A stretch of 64,000 nucleotides of DNA from Kribbella voronezhensis (lineage in GTDB: Bacteria > Actinomycetota > Actinomycetes > Propionibacteriales > Kribbellaceae). Within the stretch, counting starts at the first letter, position 1. Each line of letters starts with the position of its first letter. The notes beneath the pieces are model-generated. The model had not been told where the DNA came from. It made no database searches and worked only from the letters and a program-made list of their open reading frames with translations. This document shows positions 27,138 to 36,605 of this stretch, in pieces. The position numbers were made by a program, and so were the translations under genes. The stretch spans positions 483,154 through 547,153 of the forward strand of contig NZ_SOCE01000001.1 in the NCBI RefSeq assembly GCF_004365175.1, in the 5' to 3' direction.

Positions 27138-28118
27138 CTATCCAGCAATCACCAGCGAACCGAGTTCCGCGCGCGCCTCGTCGGTCACACTCCGGCGCTC
27201 CAGTCCGGCCGGCAGCGCCGCGACGTGCTCCAGTGCCCGCCGATAAGCCTCCGCGAAGGCGTCGGCCGCCGGGACCTCGACGTCGGGCAGCACCCCCACG
27301 CCTTCCCAGTTGGTGTGCGACACCGGATTCTCCGCGCGCTTCACCGGCACCGTCGCCTCCAGGTGCGGATGGACCTTGAAACCGTCCCGCGGGTGAGCTC
27401 CTCCCCCGGTGCGCTCACCGATCACGGTCGCCCGGCCGAGCTGTTGCAGGTCGTAGGCCAGCTCCTCCGCGCCGGAGAACGAGGCCGAACTGGTCAGCAC
27501 CCAGATCGGCTTGCTGCCGCCGAACCGCGGACCGGGCAGGTACGGCGTCGTCCAGAACTGCCGCCGGGTGTCGTCGGCCGGACTGACCAGATCGTTCAGG
27601 TGCACCGGCTCGCCGTCGAACAGGTGGCTGCACAGGAAGGCCACCATGTCCGGCGATCCGCCGAGGCACCGGCGCAGATCGATCAGCAGCGCATCAGTTG
27701 CCGAGAGCAACGACATGGCCGCGCTCACCTGGGCGCCGGCGTGAGTTGGATCGAACAGCAGCGGCCGGATCTCCAGCAGGCCGACGTTGCCCGGCAGCCG
27801 CTCCACCCGGGCCATTCCCCCGCCGGCCAACTCGGCCCGGGCCGCCCAGGCAGCCTCCTCCGCGACCGGGTCGGTCTCGTCGACCACCTCGTCCAGGTGG
27901 TACTTGAGCCGCAGGTGTTTGTCACCGTTGCCCACCTGCAGGTCGGCCGTCACCCGGGCGGCCAGCGACGCGGGGTCGGACAACTCGTCGTACCGGCCGT
28001 CGGCGGTGGCGGCCCGCAGTCGCTCGGCGATCTCCGCCCCGGTGCCGGGAAACACGTAGTACTTCGCGACCAGCACCGCGAGGCGCTCGGTCACCTGCCT
28101 GATTTCGTCTGCACGCAT
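27138..28118 (-). CDS. S41-family (IRBP/tail-specific-like) serine peptidase
   Basis: The 326-residue protein has a helical N-terminal domain (about 1-90) of the IRBP-like S41 type and a crotonase-like catalytic core. The core has A-L-L-I-D-L-R-R-C-L-G-G-S-P-D-M and the nucleophile region T-S-S-A-S-F-S-G-A-E-E. No signal peptide or PDZ domain is seen, so it is probably cytoplasmic. Start ATG 28118 follows a -10-like TTCACT by seven bases with no ribosome site, which suggests a leaderless mRNA. It sits between ftsZ and pgeF, where S41 peptidases are not usually found. It is divergent from an ArsR-type regulator gene. Confidence 0.88.
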   Translation of the reverse strand: MRADEIRQVTERLAVLVAKYYVFPGTGAEIAERLRAATADGRYDELSDPASLAARVTADLQVGNGDKHLRLKYHLDEVVDETDPVAEEAAWAARAELAGGGMARVERLPGNVGLLEIRPLLFDPTHAGAQVSAAMSLLSATDALLIDLRRCLGGSPDMVAFLCSHLFDGEPVHLNDLVSPADDTRRQFWTTPYLPGPRFGGSKPIWVLTSSASFSGAEELAYDLQQLGRATVIGERTGGGAHPRDGFKVHPHLEATVPVKRAENPVSHTNWEGVGVLPDVEVPAADAFAEAYRRALEHVAALPAGLERRSVTDEARAELGSLVIAG

Positions 28119-28125
28119 GCCGCAG

Positions 28126-28170
28126 AGTGAATCACCGATCTTGACAAAGCGTCAAGAACTCTTGACGCTT
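28126..28170. promoter_or_regulatory. ArsR-type operator in the S41/ArsR divergent promoter
   Basis: AAGCGTCAAG-AACT-CTTGACGCTT (28147-28170) is a perfect palindrome with ten-base arms. It overlaps an additional CTTGAC half site at 28140, giving three half sites in a row. Minus-strand TTGACG (28155-28150) and TTCACT (28131-28126) are 18 bases apart and can serve the peptidase gene. Plus-strand TTGACA at 28141 can serve the regulator. Occupancy would shut both genes. Confidence 0.8.
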
Positions 28171-28175
28171 GATCC

Positions 28176-28688
28176 ATGACCGATCAGGGTTCGGAACCTG
28201 CCGACCGGCTGGAGATCTCGTCGGCCGAGCAGTTCAAGGCGCTCGGGCACCCGCTGCGGCATCGGCTGCTGTTCGCGCTCGGTCAGGAGGCGGCGACGAT
28301 CAGCCAGCTGGCGACCGCGCTGGACACCCGCAAGGGCAACATCGCCCACCACCTCGGCGTACTGCGGGACGCGGGCATGGTGCAGCTGGCGGGGACACGG
28401 CAGGTCCGGGGCGGCACCGAGCAGTACTACCGGCGCAGCGCCAAAATCTTCGACTTCACCGGCGAAGGCCGGCGGGCGAACACCGGCGTCGCGTTGCAGG
28501 CCGTGGCTGCCGAGCTGGAGGGTGCGACCGGCGAGCCGCTGCTGAACCTCCGCAACATCCGGCTCACCGAACGCCAGGCGAGCGAACTGATGGAGAAGCT
28601 CGACGGCCTGGTCGACTCCCTCGAGGACGCGGGCCCCGGCGAGGCGCGGTACGGCGTACTGGTCACCGTCTACCGGCCGCGGCAATGA
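28176..28688 (+). CDS. ArsR-like winged-helix transcriptional regulator
   Basis: The 170-residue protein carries an N-terminal ArsR-type winged helix: F-K-A-L-G-H-P-L-R-H-R-L-L-F-A-L, then T-I-S-Q-L-A-T-A-L and G-N-I-A-H-H-L-G-V-L-R-D-A-G-M. A C-terminal helical region (about 105-165) follows. There is no cysteine cluster of the metal-sensing kind, so the signal is probably not a metal. It begins six bases after the palindrome at 28147-28170, which it very likely binds. Divergent partner: the S41 peptidase gene. It converges on ftsZ. Confidence 0.88.
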   Translation: MTDQGSEPADRLEISSAEQFKALGHPLRHRLLFALGQEAATISQLATALDTRKGNIAHHLGVLRDAGMVQLAGTRQVRGGTEQYYRRSAKIFDFTGEGRRANTGVALQAVAAELEGATGEPLLNLRNIRLTERQASELMEKLDGLVDSLEDAGPGEARYGVLVTVYRPRQ

Positions 28689-28704
28689 GAAGGAGCCAAT
28701 GAGA

Positions 28705-28728
28705 AACGGGAGCCCGAAGGCTCCCGTT
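28705..28728. terminator. Terminator between ftsZ and the ArsR-type gene
   Basis: AACGGGAGCC and GGCTCCCGTT form a perfect ten-base stem closed by the stable CGAA loop, 11 bases after ftsZ on the minus strand. It probably works in both directions. Confidence 0.9.
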
Positions 28729-28738
28729 CCCTGGTGAT

Positions 28739-30331
28739 CTACTTCAAGAAGTCCGGGATGTCTAGATCGTCCTCGTCGTTGTCCGGCTTGCGGGGCTGCC
28801 GCTGCGGCGGCTGGTGCGTGGCCGGCGAGGTGCTCGGGCCGGTGGTCGGCCAGGAGTGCTGCGTCGGCGCCGGGGTCGCGGGTGCGGGCGGCTGGTTGGT
28901 GGACGGCTGGTGCGCCGTACGCACCGGCTCGCCTGCCTGCGGACGGGCGGAGTGGGTCGTGCCGGACCCCGGCCGCCCCTGGTCGGTGTTCGGCACCGGC
29001 ACGGTGTCGTCCGTCGGCGTCCCGGCCGGGATCTGCGTCGCACCCGACTGCCCGCGCTGCAGACCACCCTGCTGCGCGCCCTGACCACCATCCGCCTGGC
29101 CGGCACCGGGCTGACCGACGCCCGACTGACCAACACCTGGCTGGCCGGCGCCCGGCTGGCCCGCCGGGGTGGACATCGGCGCGCTATACGGCGCTTGGCT
29201 CTGCTGGCCGGTCTGCTGCGGGGCACTCTGCGCCGGCTGCTGCTGCGCCTGCTGCTGGGCAGCCTGGGCCGCGGCCTGCTCGGCACTGGACCGGGGCACG
29301 CCCTGGGTGGCGACGTCGCCGCCCGCGGCGGGCAGCCGGTTCTGCGGCCGGGCCTGGTTCATCGCCTGCTCGCGGCGCTTCGGCATCCCGCCGTCGAAGC
29401 CGGCCGCGATCACGGTGACCCGCACCTCGTCGCCGAGCGCGTCGTCGATGACCGCGCCGAAGATGATGTTCGCGTCGGTGTGCGCGGACTCCGAGACCAG
29501 CTGGGCCGCCTCGTTGATCTCGAACAGGCCGAGGTCCGAGCCGCCCGCGATCGACAGCAGTACGCCGTGCGCGCCCTCGATGCTTGCCTCCAGCAACGGA
29601 GACGAGATGGCCGCCTCGGCCGCCGCGACCGCGCGGTCCTCGCCGCGGGACGAGCCGATGCCCATCAGCGCCGACCCGGCGTTGGACATCACCGCCTTCA
29701 CGTCGGCGAAGTCCACGTTGATCAGGCCGGGGGTGGTGATCAGGTCGGTGATGCCGGAGACACCCTGCAGCAGCACCTGGTCGGCCTGCTTGAAGGCGTC
29801 CAGCACCGACACGGCGCGGTCGGAGATGGTCAGGAGGCGGTCATTCGGAATCACTATCAGGGTGTCGACCTCTTCACGGAGGGTGGCGATGCCGTCCTCC
29901 GCCTGGGTCGCGCGCCGCTTGCCCTCGAAGGAGAACGGCCGGGTCACCACACCGATGGTCAGTGCGCCGAGCGACCGGGCGATCCGGGCCACCACCGGCG
30001 CGCCGCCGGTGCCGGTACCGCCGCCCTCGCCCGCGGTGACGAAGACCATGTCGGCGCCCTTCAGCGCCTCCTCGATCTCCTCCGCGTGGTCCTCGGCGGC
30101 CTTCTGCCCGATCGCCGGGTTCGCCCCGGCGCCCAGACCGCGGGTCTCCTCGCGGCCGATGTCGAGCTTGACGTCCGCGTCACTCATCAACAGCGCCTGC
30201 GCGTCGGTGTTGATGGCGATGAACTCAACGCCCTTCAGACCGTGCTCGATCATCCGGTTCACGGCATTGACGCCGCCTCCGCCGATGCCGACGACCTTGA
30301 TGAGTGCCAGGTAGTTCTGCGGTGCCGCCAC
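28739..30331 (-). CDS. ftsZ: Cell division protein FtsZ
   Basis: This tubulin-like GTPase builds the division ring. The 530-residue protein has the signature G-G-G-T-G-T-G (103-109), the N-T-D-A-Q stretch (41-45) and the T7-loop region, with a normal core to about residue 320. The C-terminal peptide [10 protein letters not shown], which binds SepF, is intact. Between them lies a linker of about 190 residues rich in Q, P, G, A and T, with G-Q-P-G-(A/V) repeats; this is much longer than usual and makes the protein large for its family. Start is GTG 30331. The mRNA ends at the hairpin at 28705-28728. Confidence 0.97.
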   Translation of the reverse strand: MAAPQNYLALIKVVGIGGGGVNAVNRMIEHGLKGVEFIAINTDAQALLMSDADVKLDIGREETRGLGAGANPAIGQKAAEDHAEEIEEALKGADMVFVTAGEGGGTGTGGAPVVARIARSLGALTIGVVTRPFSFEGKRRATQAEDGIATLREEVDTLIVIPNDRLLTISDRAVSVLDAFKQADQVLLQGVSGITDLITTPGLINVDFADVKAVMSNAGSALMGIGSSRGEDRAVAAAEAAISSPLLEASIEGAHGVLLSIAGGSDLGLFEINEAAQLVSESAHTDANIIFGAVIDDALGDEVRVTVIAAGFDGGMPKRREQAMNQARPQNRLPAAGGDVATQGVPRSSAEQAAAQAAQQQAQQQPAQSAPQQTGQQSQAPYSAPMSTPAGQPGAGQPGVGQSGVGQPGAGQADGGQGAQQGGLQRGQSGATQIPAGTPTDDTVPVPNTDQGRPGSGTTHSARPQAGEPVRTAHQPSTNQPPAPATPAPTQHSWPTTGPSTSPATHQPPQRQPRKPDNDEDDLDIPDFLK

Positions 30332-30577
30332 GTCCGCGCCTCTCGCCTCGTTCTGTTCCCGTTATGGCCGGTTGGCCGTCCGAGCTGCGCCTGCTCCCCG
30401 GACACACCCTGTGCACCGGTCTCCACCGGTCCCCGAGCTCGGGAACCCCAGTGGATCGAGGGTTTTAACCCTCAAGTAGATGGTTAGAGTTATGTCAACT
30501 TTAGATTACGCCAGACGCTACGGAGCCTATCCGGCAAAGTCCACGCGCCTCGCCGCCGCGTACCAGGATGTGACGCG
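30332..30577 (-). promoter_or_regulatory. ftsZ leader with own promoter signals
   Basis: This 246-base gap breaks the otherwise tight cluster, so ftsZ probably has its own promoter. On the minus strand TTGACA is at 30498-30493. A convincing -10 at 17 bases is not seen, so the call is weak. A dyad GAGGGTT-TT-AACCCTC lies at 30458-30473. No gene is visible here. Confidence 0.45.
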
Positions 30578-31318
30578 TCACTTCTTTTCGCCTTTGGTGA
30601 CAGGAAGATCGGGCGCCGACACGTCGTAGGTCCTCGCCTGCCGCTTCATCAGCACGCTCAGTACTTCGGCCTTGCGCGCGGAGTCATCGGAACTGCCCCA
30701 GACCACCTTCACCCCGGACCCGAGGTTGAGCGTGATCGAGTCCGGCGAGGCCGCCGAGATCGACGCCACCTGCGCCCGCAACGCGACCGGCAGCGCGGCC
30801 GAAACCGTCACCACCGAACGGATCGTGACGTCGCGGCGGGCACCGACCACCAGCGCTTCCGGCAGTCCGTCCGGCCGGGTCGGCACGCTCTTGAAGGACA
30901 CCCCGGTCGCGTCGACCAGCTCGAACTTCTTCCCGTCCGTCACGACCACCACCGGCACCCGCTCGGTGACCACGATCTCCACCCGGTGGGGCCAAGCCCT
31001 GGTCACCTGCGCGTCGGCGACCGCCGGGACGGTACGGACCCGATCCGCGATCGCGGTCAGGTCGACCTTCGCCAGCGGCGTACCGATCGGCGCGCCGGCC
31101 GCCTCGACGATCGTTGCCTCCGGCACCGTATCGATCCCGGTCACCCGGACGCCGGTGACGGCCAGCAGCGACGAGAAGTAGAAGATCCAGACCGTCACCC
31201 CGGCCAGCAGGACGACCAGGCCGCCGACGGCCCAGGGCAGCCAGCCCTTCCACCGCACCAACCGCTGCCGGCGAGCGAAGCGCTGTTGTGCCCGGGCAAG
31301 GTCAGTGCTTTGACTCAT
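30578..31318 (-). CDS. ftsQ: Cell division protein FtsQ
   Basis: A 246-residue bitopic divisome protein: a basic cytoplasmic start, one membrane helix (W-A-V-G-G-L-V-V-L-L-A-G-V-T-V-W, about 30-50), then the POTRA domain opening with V-T-G-V-R-V-T-G-I-D-T-V-P, and the FtsQ beta domain containing A-W-P-H-R-V-E-I-V-V-T-E-R-V-P. It bridges FtsB/FtsL-type proteins to the synthase FtsW-FtsI. It starts 19 bases after the murC stop. Confidence 0.95.
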   Translation of the reverse strand: MSQSTDLARAQQRFARRQRLVRWKGWLPWAVGGLVVLLAGVTVWIFYFSSLLAVTGVRVTGIDTVPEATIVEAAGAPIGTPLAKVDLTAIADRVRTVPAVADAQVTRAWPHRVEIVVTERVPVVVVTDGKKFELVDATGVSFKSVPTRPDGLPEALVVGARRDVTIRSVVTVSAALPVALRAQVASISAASPDSITLNLGSGVKVVWGSSDDSARKAEVLSVLMKRQARTYDVSAPDLPVTKGEKK

Positions 31319-31337
31319 CGGACCGACACCACCGCGA

Positions 31338-32777
31338 TCACTCGATCGTCGCGGCGTTCAGCGCCGCCCGCTCGGCCAGCAGCCCGACCACTTCGGGCCC
31401 GATCAGCGTCACGTCGCCGGCGCCGAGCGTGACCACCAGGTCACCCGGTACGGCGAGGTCGGCGACCACCCGCGGTACGGCCGACCAGGACGGCTCGAAC
31501 CGGACCTGGTCGGGCTTCAGCGGCACGTGGTTCGCGATCAGCGCGCCGGTGACGCCGGGCTCGGGATCCTCGCGGGCCGCGAAGATGTCCATCACGACGA
31601 CCTCGTCGGCCAGCGCCAGCGCCTCGGAGAACTCGGTCGCGAAGATCCTGGTCCGGCTGAACAGGTGCGGCTGGAAGCACGCGATCACGCGACCCTCCCC
31701 CGCCACCTGCCGGGCGGCGATCAGGTCCACCGTCAGCTCGGTCGGGTGGTGCGCGTAGGAGTCGAAGACCCGGACGCCGTCCTCCTGGCCCTTGAACTCG
31801 AACCGGCGGCCGGTCCCGGTGAAGGACGCGAGCCCTTCGGCCAGGTCCGCGGCCGAGAAGCCGAGTCCCAGGCCGACCGTCAGCGCCGCCGTCGCGTTCA
31901 GCGCGTTGTGCTTGCCGGCCTGCTGCAGGTGCACCACGGGCAACTTGCGGCCGCGGAACACCGGCACGAACGACTGGGTCGCGCCGTCCGCGGTGAGCTC
32001 GGTGACCCGGGTGTCCGCGTCCTCCGATTCGCCGTACGTCCGTACGTCGATGCCGCGGGCGCGGGCGAACTCGGCCAGCGTCCGGGCGCCCTGGTCGTCC
32101 ACGCAGATCACCATGAAACCGCCGGGCAGCACCCGGTCGCAGAACTGCTCGAACGCCAGCCGGTAGCTGGCCTCGTCGCCGTAGTTGTCCAGGTGGTCCG
32201 GCTCGACCGAGGTGACGATGGACACCTCGGGGCTGTAGGTCAGGAACGACTTGTCGGACTCGTCGGCCTCGGCGACGAACAGCTGACCGTTACCGTCGTG
32301 CGCGTTCGAACCGGACTCGTTCAGGTTGCCGCCGATCGCGTACGACGGGTCGACGCCGCAGTGCTGCAGTGCGACCGTGAGCATCGACGTCGTGGTGGTC
32401 TTGCCATGGGTTCCGGCCACGGCGATCGTGCGCCGGCCGACCATCACCGCGGCGAGCGCCGCCGCTCGCGGCAGGATCGGGATCCCGGCGGCCTGGGCCG
32501 CGACGACCTCGGGGTTGGTCTCGCGGATCGCGGTGGAGACCACGACGGTGTCCGCGTCGGCGACGTGCTCGGCGGCGTGGCCGACCCAGCAGGTCGCTCC
32601 GAGCGCGCGCAGTGCGGCCAGCACCCGGCCGTCCTTGGCGTCCGAGCCGGACACCTCGATGCCCCGGGAGGCCATGATGCGGGCGATACCGGACATCCCG
32701 GCGCCGCCGATACCCACGAAGTGCACCCGGCCCAGCTTCTCGGCGGGGAAGATCGTGTCAGGAGCGGTAACGATCAC
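31338..32777 (-). CDS. murC: UDP-N-acetylmuramate-L-alanine ligase
   Basis: This cytoplasmic ATP-dependent ligase adds L-alanine to UDP-MurNAc. The 479-residue protein has the N-terminal Rossmann motif V-H-F-V-G-I-G-G-A-G-M-S-G, the ATP loop A-G-T-H-G-K-T-T-T-T, D-E-S-D in the central domain, and Y-A-H-H-P-T-E in the C-terminal domain. GTG 32777 overlaps the murG stop as GTGA. Confidence 0.97.
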   Translation of the reverse strand: MIVTAPDTIFPAEKLGRVHFVGIGGAGMSGIARIMASRGIEVSGSDAKDGRVLAALRALGATCWVGHAAEHVADADTVVVSTAIRETNPEVVAAQAAGIPILPRAAALAAVMVGRRTIAVAGTHGKTTTTSMLTVALQHCGVDPSYAIGGNLNESGSNAHDGNGQLFVAEADESDKSFLTYSPEVSIVTSVEPDHLDNYGDEASYRLAFEQFCDRVLPGGFMVICVDDQGARTLAEFARARGIDVRTYGESEDADTRVTELTADGATQSFVPVFRGRKLPVVHLQQAGKHNALNATAALTVGLGLGFSAADLAEGLASFTGTGRRFEFKGQEDGVRVFDSYAHHPTELTVDLIAARQVAGEGRVIACFQPHLFSRTRIFATEFSEALALADEVVVMDIFAAREDPEPGVTGALIANHVPLKPDQVRFEPSWSAVPRVVADLAVPGDLVVTLGAGDVTLIGPEVVGLLAERAALNAATIE

Positions 32778-33871
32778 GAAGCAGACCCCACCACATCGAG
32801 GATGATCTTCGCCAACCGGTCGTCGGCGTCGAGACGGATCAGGCCCTGGGCAGCAGCGGACATGCTCTGTAGACGCGCCTTGTCGTGGACAAGTTGCGGA
32901 ACGGTCGCGCGAACCCAGTCCGGCGTCACCTCCGCGTTGTCGACCAGCAGCGCGCCACCGGCGTCCACGACCGCCTTGGCGTTCACCCGCTGCTCACCGT
33001 TGCCGATCGGCAGCGGAACGTAGATGGCGGGCAGCCCGACACCCGAGACCTCGGTGACCGTGTTCGCACCCGCGCGGCAGACGACCAGGTCGGCCGCGGC
33101 GTAGGCGAGCTCCATCCGGTCGATGTAGTTGAGCACGCGGTACGGGTACGGGCCGGTCTGCGAGATCTCCAGGGTGTTCTTCGACCCGATCGCATGCAGC
33201 ACCTGTACCCCGGCCGCCTGCAGATCTACCGCGGCGCCGCCGAAGCCTTCGTTGAGCCGCTGTGCACCCGTCGAACCACCGGTGACGAACACGGTCGGCG
33301 CGTCCGGGTCCAGCCCGAAGAACTCGCGTGCCTCGGCCCGCAGCGCGGCCCGGTCCATCGTCGAGATCGCCCGGCGGATCGGCAGCCCGACGTAGTTGGC
33401 GTGCGGCAGGTCCGTGCCGGGGAACGAGGTCGCCACGGTCTCGGTGCAGTAGCGAGCCGCGAACTTGTTCGCGATCCCCGGCATCGCGTTGCCTTCGTGC
33501 ACCACGATCGGCGTCTTGCGGCGCCAGGCCGCGACGTACGCCGGCGTCGACACGTAGCCGCCGAAGCCGACCAGTACGTCGGCCTTGGCCTCGTCGAGGA
33601 TCTTGCGGGCGGCGCTGACCGAGCTGAGCATCTTGCCCGGTACGGCGAACAGCGCGGGCGTCGGCTTGCGCGGCAACGGGACCGGCGGGATGAGCTCGAG
33701 CCGGTAGCCGGCTTCGGGGATGACCCGGACCTCGATCCCCCGCTCGGTTCCGAGGGCGAGGATCTCGACGGTCGGGTCGATCCGGCGCAGGGCGTCGGCG
33801 GTAGCGATCAGGGGGGAAGTATGGCCGGCGGTACCACCACCGGCCAGGACGATGCTCGGCACAGCTTTCAA
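32774..33871 (-). CDS. murG: Lipid II synthase MurG (undecaprenyl-PP-MurNAc-pentapeptide GlcNAc transferase)
   Basis: This membrane-associated GT28 glycosyltransferase makes lipid II from lipid I. The 365-residue protein starts with the acceptor loop L-A-G-G-G-T-A-G-H-T-S-P-L. The donor-side motifs include F-V-T-G-G-S-T-G-A-Q, V-V-C-R-A-G-A-N-T-V-T-E and P-L-P-I-G-N-G-E-Q-R-V-N-A. The start is either TTG 33871, overlapping the ftsW stop as TTGA, or GTG 33862, which spaces better from GGGAG. The TTG is used here. Confidence 0.96.
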   Translation of the reverse strand: MKAVPSIVLAGGGTAGHTSPLIATADALRRIDPTVEILALGTERGIEVRVIPEAGYRLELIPPVPLPRKPTPALFAVPGKMLSSVSAARKILDEAKADVLVGFGGYVSTPAYVAAWRRKTPIVVHEGNAMPGIANKFAARYCTETVATSFPGTDLPHANYVGLPIRRAISTMDRAALRAEAREFFGLDPDAPTVFVTGGSTGAQRLNEGFGGAAVDLQAAGVQVLHAIGSKNTLEISQTGPYPYRVLNYIDRMELAYAAADLVVCRAGANTVTEVSGVGLPAIYVPLPIGNGEQRVNAKAVVDAGGALLVDNAEVTPDWVRATVPQLVHDKARLQSMSAAAQGLIRLDADDRLAKIILDVVGSAS

Positions 33872-35151
33872 CGCTCCCGCGTGTTCTCACGGCCAGGGTG
33901 GCCAGGTGTACGCCACGAAGACACCCACCAGAACAAAGGCCGCCGGGATTCCTTCAGGGCGGCCTGCGCGCCGGGCTCGGCCTTCGCGAAGGACAGCAGC
34001 ATGCCGATCGCGATCAGCGTCGGCAGCAGTGCGGACCCACCGTACGACAAAAGCGGGAGCGGGATACCCACGATGGGTAGCAGTCCGATCACGGCGCCCA
34101 GGTTGACCAGCGTCTGGGCCATGATCCACACCGTGATTCCGGCCGCGGCGTAGCGGATGAACGGCTCGGTGGTCCTGGTCGCAATCCGGACGCCGGCGTA
34201 GGCCAGCGTGAGGAACAGCGCGAGCACGGTCAGTGAACCGATCAGCCCGAGCTCCTCGCCGATCACCGCGAAGATGAAGTCGGTGTGCGCCTCGGGCAGG
34301 TTGCCCCACTTCTGCCGGCTGTTGCCGATCCCGACCCCCCACCAGCCACCGGTGGAGAGCGCGTAGAACGCGTGGTACGCCTGCCAGCCGACGCCGCTGG
34401 GGTCCGCGAACGGATCCATGAACTGCGCGACCCGGGCCATCCGGTAGCTCTCCTGGCTGACGAAGAACCCGCCGATCGTGCCGACCACGGCCAGCATCCC
34501 GACGAACAGCCTGGTCGGTGCGCCGACCACCCAGATCATCCCGACCATCACGGCCATCAGGACCAGCGACGTGCCGAGGTCGTGCTGGCCGATGATCAAC
34601 GCGATCACCAGACCGCAGACCGGCACCATCGGGACCAGCAGGTGCTTCCACTGGGTGAGCAGCTTCTGCTTGCGGGCGTAGAGATCCGCGCACCACATCA
34701 CCAGTGCCAGCTTGGCGAACTCGCTCGGCTGGATCTGCAACGGACCGCCGAAGGAGATCCAGTTCGTGTTGCCGTTGACGTTCTTGCCCAGGCCCGGCAC
34801 ATAGGTGAGCACGAGGAGGAACACCGAGCCCAGCAACGCGACGTACGCGAGCATCCGGAAGTGCCGCGGTGTCATCCGCGACGCGACGTACGCCATCGGC
34901 AGGCCTACCGCGACCCAGATCAACTGGCGGTAGGTGATCGTGTAGGGGTTTCCGTAGGTGTTCAGCGACATCACGCTCGACGCCGACGCGACCATCAGCA
35001 GCCCGAGCACCAGCAACAAGCCGGTCGCACCGAGCAGGATGTGGTACGACGTCAGCGGCCGGTCCAGCACGTCCTTCAGGGCCGAAACCCAGCGCCGGTC
35101 GGTCGCGGGGCGCGCAGCTTTGTCGTCCGGCCGGTCAGTGATCGTCGTCAT
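33868..35151 (-). CDS. ftsW: Septal peptidoglycan polymerase FtsW
   Basis: This SEDS-family glycosyltransferase works with FtsI at the septum. The 427-residue protein from ATG 35151 has about ten membrane helices, the F-G-G-P-L-Q-I-Q-P-S-E-F-A-K signature, G-Q-H-D-L-G-T-S and P-L-P-L-L-S-Y-G-G-S-A-L near the end. Earlier in-frame codons lie inside murD and are not used. It starts 14 bases after the murD stop. The C-terminus carries a short basic cytoplasmic tail rich in R, W and P. Confidence 0.95.
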   Translation of the reverse strand: MTTITDRPDDKAARPATDRRWVSALKDVLDRPLTSYHILLGATGLLLVLGLLMVASASSVMSLNTYGNPYTITYRQLIWVAVGLPMAYVASRMTPRHFRMLAYVALLGSVFLLVLTYVPGLGKNVNGNTNWISFGGPLQIQPSEFAKLALVMWCADLYARKQKLLTQWKHLLVPMVPVCGLVIALIIGQHDLGTSLVLMAVMVGMIWVVGAPTRLFVGMLAVVGTIGGFFVSQESYRMARVAQFMDPFADPSGVGWQAYHAFYALSTGGWWGVGIGNSRQKWGNLPEAHTDFIFAVIGEELGLIGSLTVLALFLTLAYAGVRIATRTTEPFIRYAAAGITVWIMAQTLVNLGAVIGLLPIVGIPLPLLSYGGSALLPTLIAIGMLLSFAKAEPGAQAALKESRRPLFWWVSSWRTPGHPGRENTRER

Positions 35152-35165
35152 GCGATCACCGCGGC

Positions 35166-36605
35166 TCAGCGGTCGCCCAGCCGCAGTACGGCTTCGGCGA
35201 AGGCGTCTCCGCGGGCTCCATAGTTGGCGAACATGTCCCAAGAAGCGCAGCCAGGCGCGAGCAGCACGGTGTCACCCACCTGTGCAAGCTTCGCAGCCTC
35301 CCCCACCACGGTCTCCATGGCTCCAGTCTCCGTCGCCTCCACGGTGATCGTCGGGACATCCGGCGCGTGTCGGGCAAGTGCTTCGGCGATCACCGCCTTG
35401 TCCTGGCCGAGCAGCACGACCCCGCGCAGTCTCGGCGCGGCGGCGATCACCAATTCGTCGAAGGTCGCGCCCTTCGCCTGACCGCCGGCGATCCAGACCA
35501 CGTGCTCGTAGGCGAGCAGCGAAGCCTGTGCCGCATGGGGATTCGTCGCCTTGGAATCGTCGACATAGTTGACCCCGGCAACTTCTCCGACGTGGGCGAT
35601 CCGGTGCGCGTCCGGCCGGAACTTCCGCAACCCGTCCCGTACCGCCGTCGCCGGTACGCCGAACGCGCGCGCCAGCGCGGCCGCGGCCAGCGCGTTCGCC
35701 ACGTTGTGCGGAGCGGGTGGGACGACGTCGGCGACGGCCGCCAGCTCGAGGGCCGACGACGCGCGCTGCTCGACGAACGCACGGTCGACGATCAGGTCCT
35801 CGACCAGGCCGACCATCGAGATCGCCGGCGTACCGAGGGTGAAGCCGATCGCGCGGCAGCCCTCGATCACGTCCGCGTCCATCACGAGTTGCTCGGTCAC
35901 CGGGTCGGCCACGTTGTAGACGCAGGCGATCTGGCAGTTCTCGTAGATGCGGCCCTTGGCGGCGGTGTAGGCCTCCATCGAGCCGTGCCAGTCGACGTGG
36001 TCGGGCGCGAGGTTCAGGACGGCGGCCGAGTGCGGCGACATCGAGGAGGTGAAGTGCAACTGGTAGCTGGACAGCTCGACCGCGATCACGTCGAACGGTT
36101 CGGGGTCCATCACGGCTTCCAGCAGCGGGAGACCGACGTTGCCCGCGGCAACGGCCCGGTGGCCGGCCGCGGTCAGGATCGCGGTCAGCATCTGGACCGT
36201 CGTCGTCTTGCCGTTCGTGCCGGTGACACAGAGCCAGGGTGCCGCGTTCGCCGGATCGCGCAGCCGCCAGGCCAGCTCGATCTCGCTCCAGATCGGGATG
36301 TTCCGTTCAGCGGCGGCCGCCAGCAGTGGCGCGTGCGGAGGGATGCCGGGCGAGGTGACGACGATCTCCACGTCGGCCGGAAGCTCCGCCGTACTGCCCG
36401 GGCCAAGGGTGATGGTCGCGCCCAGCGTTTCGAGGATCTGCGCCTTCTCGCGCAGCGCTTCGGTGTCCCGGTCGTCCAGTACGACGACGTGCTCGGCGCC
36501 GGCCTGCAGCAGCGAGTCGGCGCAGGCGTAGCCCGCGGTACCGAAGCCCAGAACGACGAAACGGGTCGTCGACCAGCCTTCGTCGGTGCGTGTCGACAGA
36601 CTCAT
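35166..36605 (-). CDS. murD: UDP-N-acetylmuramoyl-L-alanine-D-glutamate ligase
   Basis: This ligase adds D-glutamate in peptidoglycan precursor synthesis. The 479-residue protein has an N-terminal Rossmann domain ([11 protein letters not shown]), the ATP loop [17 protein letters not shown] in the middle and [10 protein letters not shown] in the C-terminal domain. ATG 36605 overlaps the mraY stop as ATGA. The open frame continues upstream inside mraY, but those residues are not MurD-like. Confidence 0.96.
   Translation of the reverse strand: MSLSTRTDEGWSTTRFVVLGFGTAGYACADSLLQAGAEHVVVLDDRDTEALREKAQILETLGATITLGPGSTAELPADVEIVVTSPGIPPHAPLLAAAAERNIPIWSEIELAWRLRDPANAAPWLCVTGTNGKTTTVQMLTAILTAAGHRAVAAGNVGLPLLEAVMDPEPFDVIAVELSSYQLHFTSSMSPHSAAVLNLAPDHVDWHGSMEAYTAAKGRIYENCQIACVYNVADPVTEQLVMDADVIEGCRAIGFTLGTPAISMVGLVEDLIVDRAFVEQRASSALELAAVADVVPPAPHNVANALAAAALARAFGVPATAVRDGLRKFRPDAHRIAHVGEVAGVNYVDDSKATNPHAAQASLLAYEHVVWIAGGQAKGATFDELVIAAAPRLRGVVLLGQDKAVIAEALARHAPDVPTITVEATETGAMETVVGEAAKLAQVGDTVLLAPGCASWDMFANYGARGDAFAEAVLRLGDR

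Noticed and set aside
28683..28705. CAATGAGAA repeated 14 bases apart across the ArsR-type gene's stop
   Set aside because: Looks like a tiny case of the 3'-end repeats but nine bases is too short to separate from chance.
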